A stretch of DNA of 14,573 bases, taken from contig CAVJHW010000060.1 of NCBI GenBank assembly GCA_963649395.1, positions 1 to 14,573 on the forward strand, given 5' to 3'. The position numbers and the translations under genes were made by a program. This document shows positions 13,124 through 14,573 of this stretch, piece after piece. The DNA comes from Scatomonas sp963649395 (GTDB taxonomy: Bacteria; Bacillota; Clostridia; Lachnospirales; Lachnospiraceae). Position 1 is the first letter of the stretch. Each line of letters opens with the position of its first letter. The notes under the pieces are model-generated. The model was given only the letters and a program-made list of their open reading frames with translations, did no database searches and had not been told where the DNA came from.

Positions 13124-14573
13124 ATGAAAAGAGTAGCAGTATTAGCGTTGGTGGGGGGGATCTGTCTTGGCATAACCGCCTGCGGTTCAAAGGAAAGTGT
13201 AAATGAATCGAAAACAGAAGTAACAAGAGCGACATCAGACAGCAGCGTAGACAGCAGCGAAAAAAATGTCAAGGTAACGCCGAAGGCACAAGACACGACT
13301 AAGGCTACGGAGCAAAAAAAGAATAGTGCGTCAGATTCGAAGACAGAATTTTTAAAAGATGCTACGATCGAAGAAACGGTATTATATGAAGAAAACGGAG
13401 TCAAGATTACAGCAACAGGGTTAACCTACAATAGCTCATCGGTAGAGATTGACATTACTATAGAGAACGGAACCGACAAAAATCTGAGCTTTATCAGTAA
13501 TTCTTTAGGATATGCATGTAATTCGGTAAATGGATACATGATAGATGATGGCTACATGAATTGTGCTGTTTCAGCTGGAAAAACAGCAAAGGAAAGTGTT
13601 CAGATAGGCTATGACGAATTGCTTATGTATGGAATCAATGAGCTGGCCGATATAGAAATAGGCTTTGATATAAGCGATGACGATTACAACAGCATTTATA
13701 CAGGAGCAAGACAACTACTAACATCTGCAGCAGAGACTTATGAATATAAGGAGGATGGGTATCGCACGGCAATCAGAAGCGATGCGATAATGAGTAAGTA
13801 TAATTATACGATTCCCTATTTTAATGATGAAACCATGTCGGAGCAGGATGGCGTAGATGTACTGTCAGCCGGGTTAATAGAACAAGAAAACGGGGAGACA
13901 GCCTTGTTTCTGGAAGTGAAAAATACAAGTGATCAGGCAGTCTACGCGACAACAGGGGATATTTGTGTAAATGGACTTGGGGTATATGGGGCGACCTGGT
14001 CATCTGATATGATAAATGCCGGAAAAACCCGCATCATAACTGTTAAGCTTAACAATATAATGAGTAAGAATATTTATGAAGCATACGGAATCAATGAGTA
14101 TGGTGAGGTCTCACTTGAGCTTGCACTTGAGGATTCAGACGGAAATGAAATAGGAACACCGGCGAACATAACAGTAAGAAATCCAAATGTGGGAGCAGAA
14201 TTCGATGCCAACGGACAAGAGGTTTACAATGCGAACAATATCCGAATCATTATGAAGAAGCTGGTAGAGGATGAGGCCGATTACAGTGACGATATAAACG
14301 TCTTGTTTATTGTCGAAAATAACAATGAGTATGAAATATGGATCGATTATTCTTATGATTCTTTATCGATAAACAATGTGATGTTTGATGCATGGGGAGA
14401 CATTGCAGATATGAAAGGTAATTCCAGAGCAACTTTACAACTGGTATTGCCGGATTCTGATCTGCAGGAACAGGGAATTTCATCGGTGGATGATATCAAT
14501 GAAATGGAGATGGCATTTTCTATCAGAGATTCTCAATATAATGATATTGATGAACCGGTTATAAGTATATCTA
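13124..14573 (+). CDS. lipoprotein with three tandem domains, partial (runs off the window)
   Basis: Open frame of 483 codons with no stop before the window end. The ATG follows AGGAGGAG at good spacing. The N-terminus has a basic start, a hydrophobic core and a lipobox I-T-A-C20, so it should be a surface lipoprotein. A Ser/Thr/Lys/Glu-rich tether spans about 21-80. Three similar domains follow, anchored by ENGTD (114-118), KNTSD (266-270) and ENNNE (398-402); then AGKT (151), AGKT (299) and KGNS (431); then YGINE (169), YGINE (321) and QGISS (450). Alternating hydrophobic strands suggest beta-sandwich (Ig-like) domains as in accessory surface lipoproteins. I do not recognise the family or function. 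Codon use (many ATA, AGA, AAA, GTA) is AT-richer than in all upstream genes, suggesting separate origin. No clear promoter is seen upstream. Confidence 0.85.
   Translation, partial: MKRVAVLALVGGICLGITACGSKESVNESKTEVTRATSDSSVDSSEKNVKVTPKAQDTTKATEQKKNSASDSKTEFLKDATIEETVLYEENGVKITATGLTYNSSSVEIDITIENGTDKNLSFISNSLGYACNSVNGYMIDDGYMNCAVSAGKTAKESVQIGYDELLMYGINELADIEIGFDISDDDYNSIYTGARQLLTSAAETYEYKEDGYRTAIRSDAIMSKYNYTIPYFNDETMSEQDGVDVLSAGLIEQENGETALFLEVKNTSDQAVYATTGDICVNGLGVYGATWSSDMINAGKTRIITVKLNNIMSKNIYEAYGINEYGEVSLELALEDSDGNEIGTPANITVRNPNVGAEFDANGQEVYNANNIRIIMKKLVEDEADYSDDINVLFIVENNNEYEIWIDYSYDSLSINNVMFDAWGDIADMKGNSRATLQLVLPDSDLQEQGISSVDDINEMEMAFSIRDSQYNDIDEPVISIS

Overview
The window looks like a chromosomal segment from an anaerobic Firmicute of class Clostridia, most likely a Lachnospiraceae-type gut bacterium. 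This is inferred from the strong AGGAGG-type ribosome binding sites, the classic sigma-A promoters, the Ser/Ala-rich lipoprotein linkers, the CBS-DRTGG type family II pyrophosphatase and the BMP/Nup nucleoside importer operon. No rRNA, tRNA, CRISPR array or intact insertion sequence is visible.

Layout. (1) 1-1667: a noncoding, hairpin-rich start, then an N-terminally anchored D,D-carboxypeptidase-like gene and a small GIY-YIG (UPF0213/YhbQ type) gene. A 58-bp sequence at 34-91 recurs inverted at 1596-1653 (55 of 58 identical). The second copy encodes the C-terminal tail of the GIY-YIG protein. (2) 1664-4203: a minus-strand gene for a protein with two S1 domains meets the GIY-YIG gene tail to tail and is divergent from a manganese-dependent inorganic pyrophosphatase with CBS and DRTGG inserts; the two divergent promoters overlap. 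(3) 4204-7663: gdhA (glutamate dehydrogenase) with a near-consensus promoter embedded in dyad symmetry and a hairpin after the gene; then a shikimate-kinase-like gene lacking the usual shikimate-binding Arg; then murA. (4) 7670-12943: a nucleoside ABC importer operon of the BmpA/NupOPQ type: strong promoter, substrate-binding lipoprotein, internal hairpin terminator, double-domain ATPase, two permeases and a strong terminator. (5) 12947-14573: a short piece that looks like the 5' end (domain I) of a group II intron, with no reverse transcriptase or domain V. It is followed by an AT-richer lipoprotein gene that runs off the right edge and has three tandem copies of one domain.

How the genes fit together. 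Most are housekeeping: peptidoglycan synthesis and trimming (murA, the carboxypeptidase), ammonia assimilation (gdhA), pyrophosphate removal, translation or RNA binding (S1 protein) and nucleoside scavenging (bmpA-nupOPQ). Regions 1-5 do not form one pathway. I found no clear new multi-gene system. The best leads are the inverted repeat pair with its coding copy, the shikimate-kinase-like protein with altered substrate residues, the carboxypeptidase with an altered SxN motif, and the triplicated-domain lipoprotein beside the group II intron fragment.
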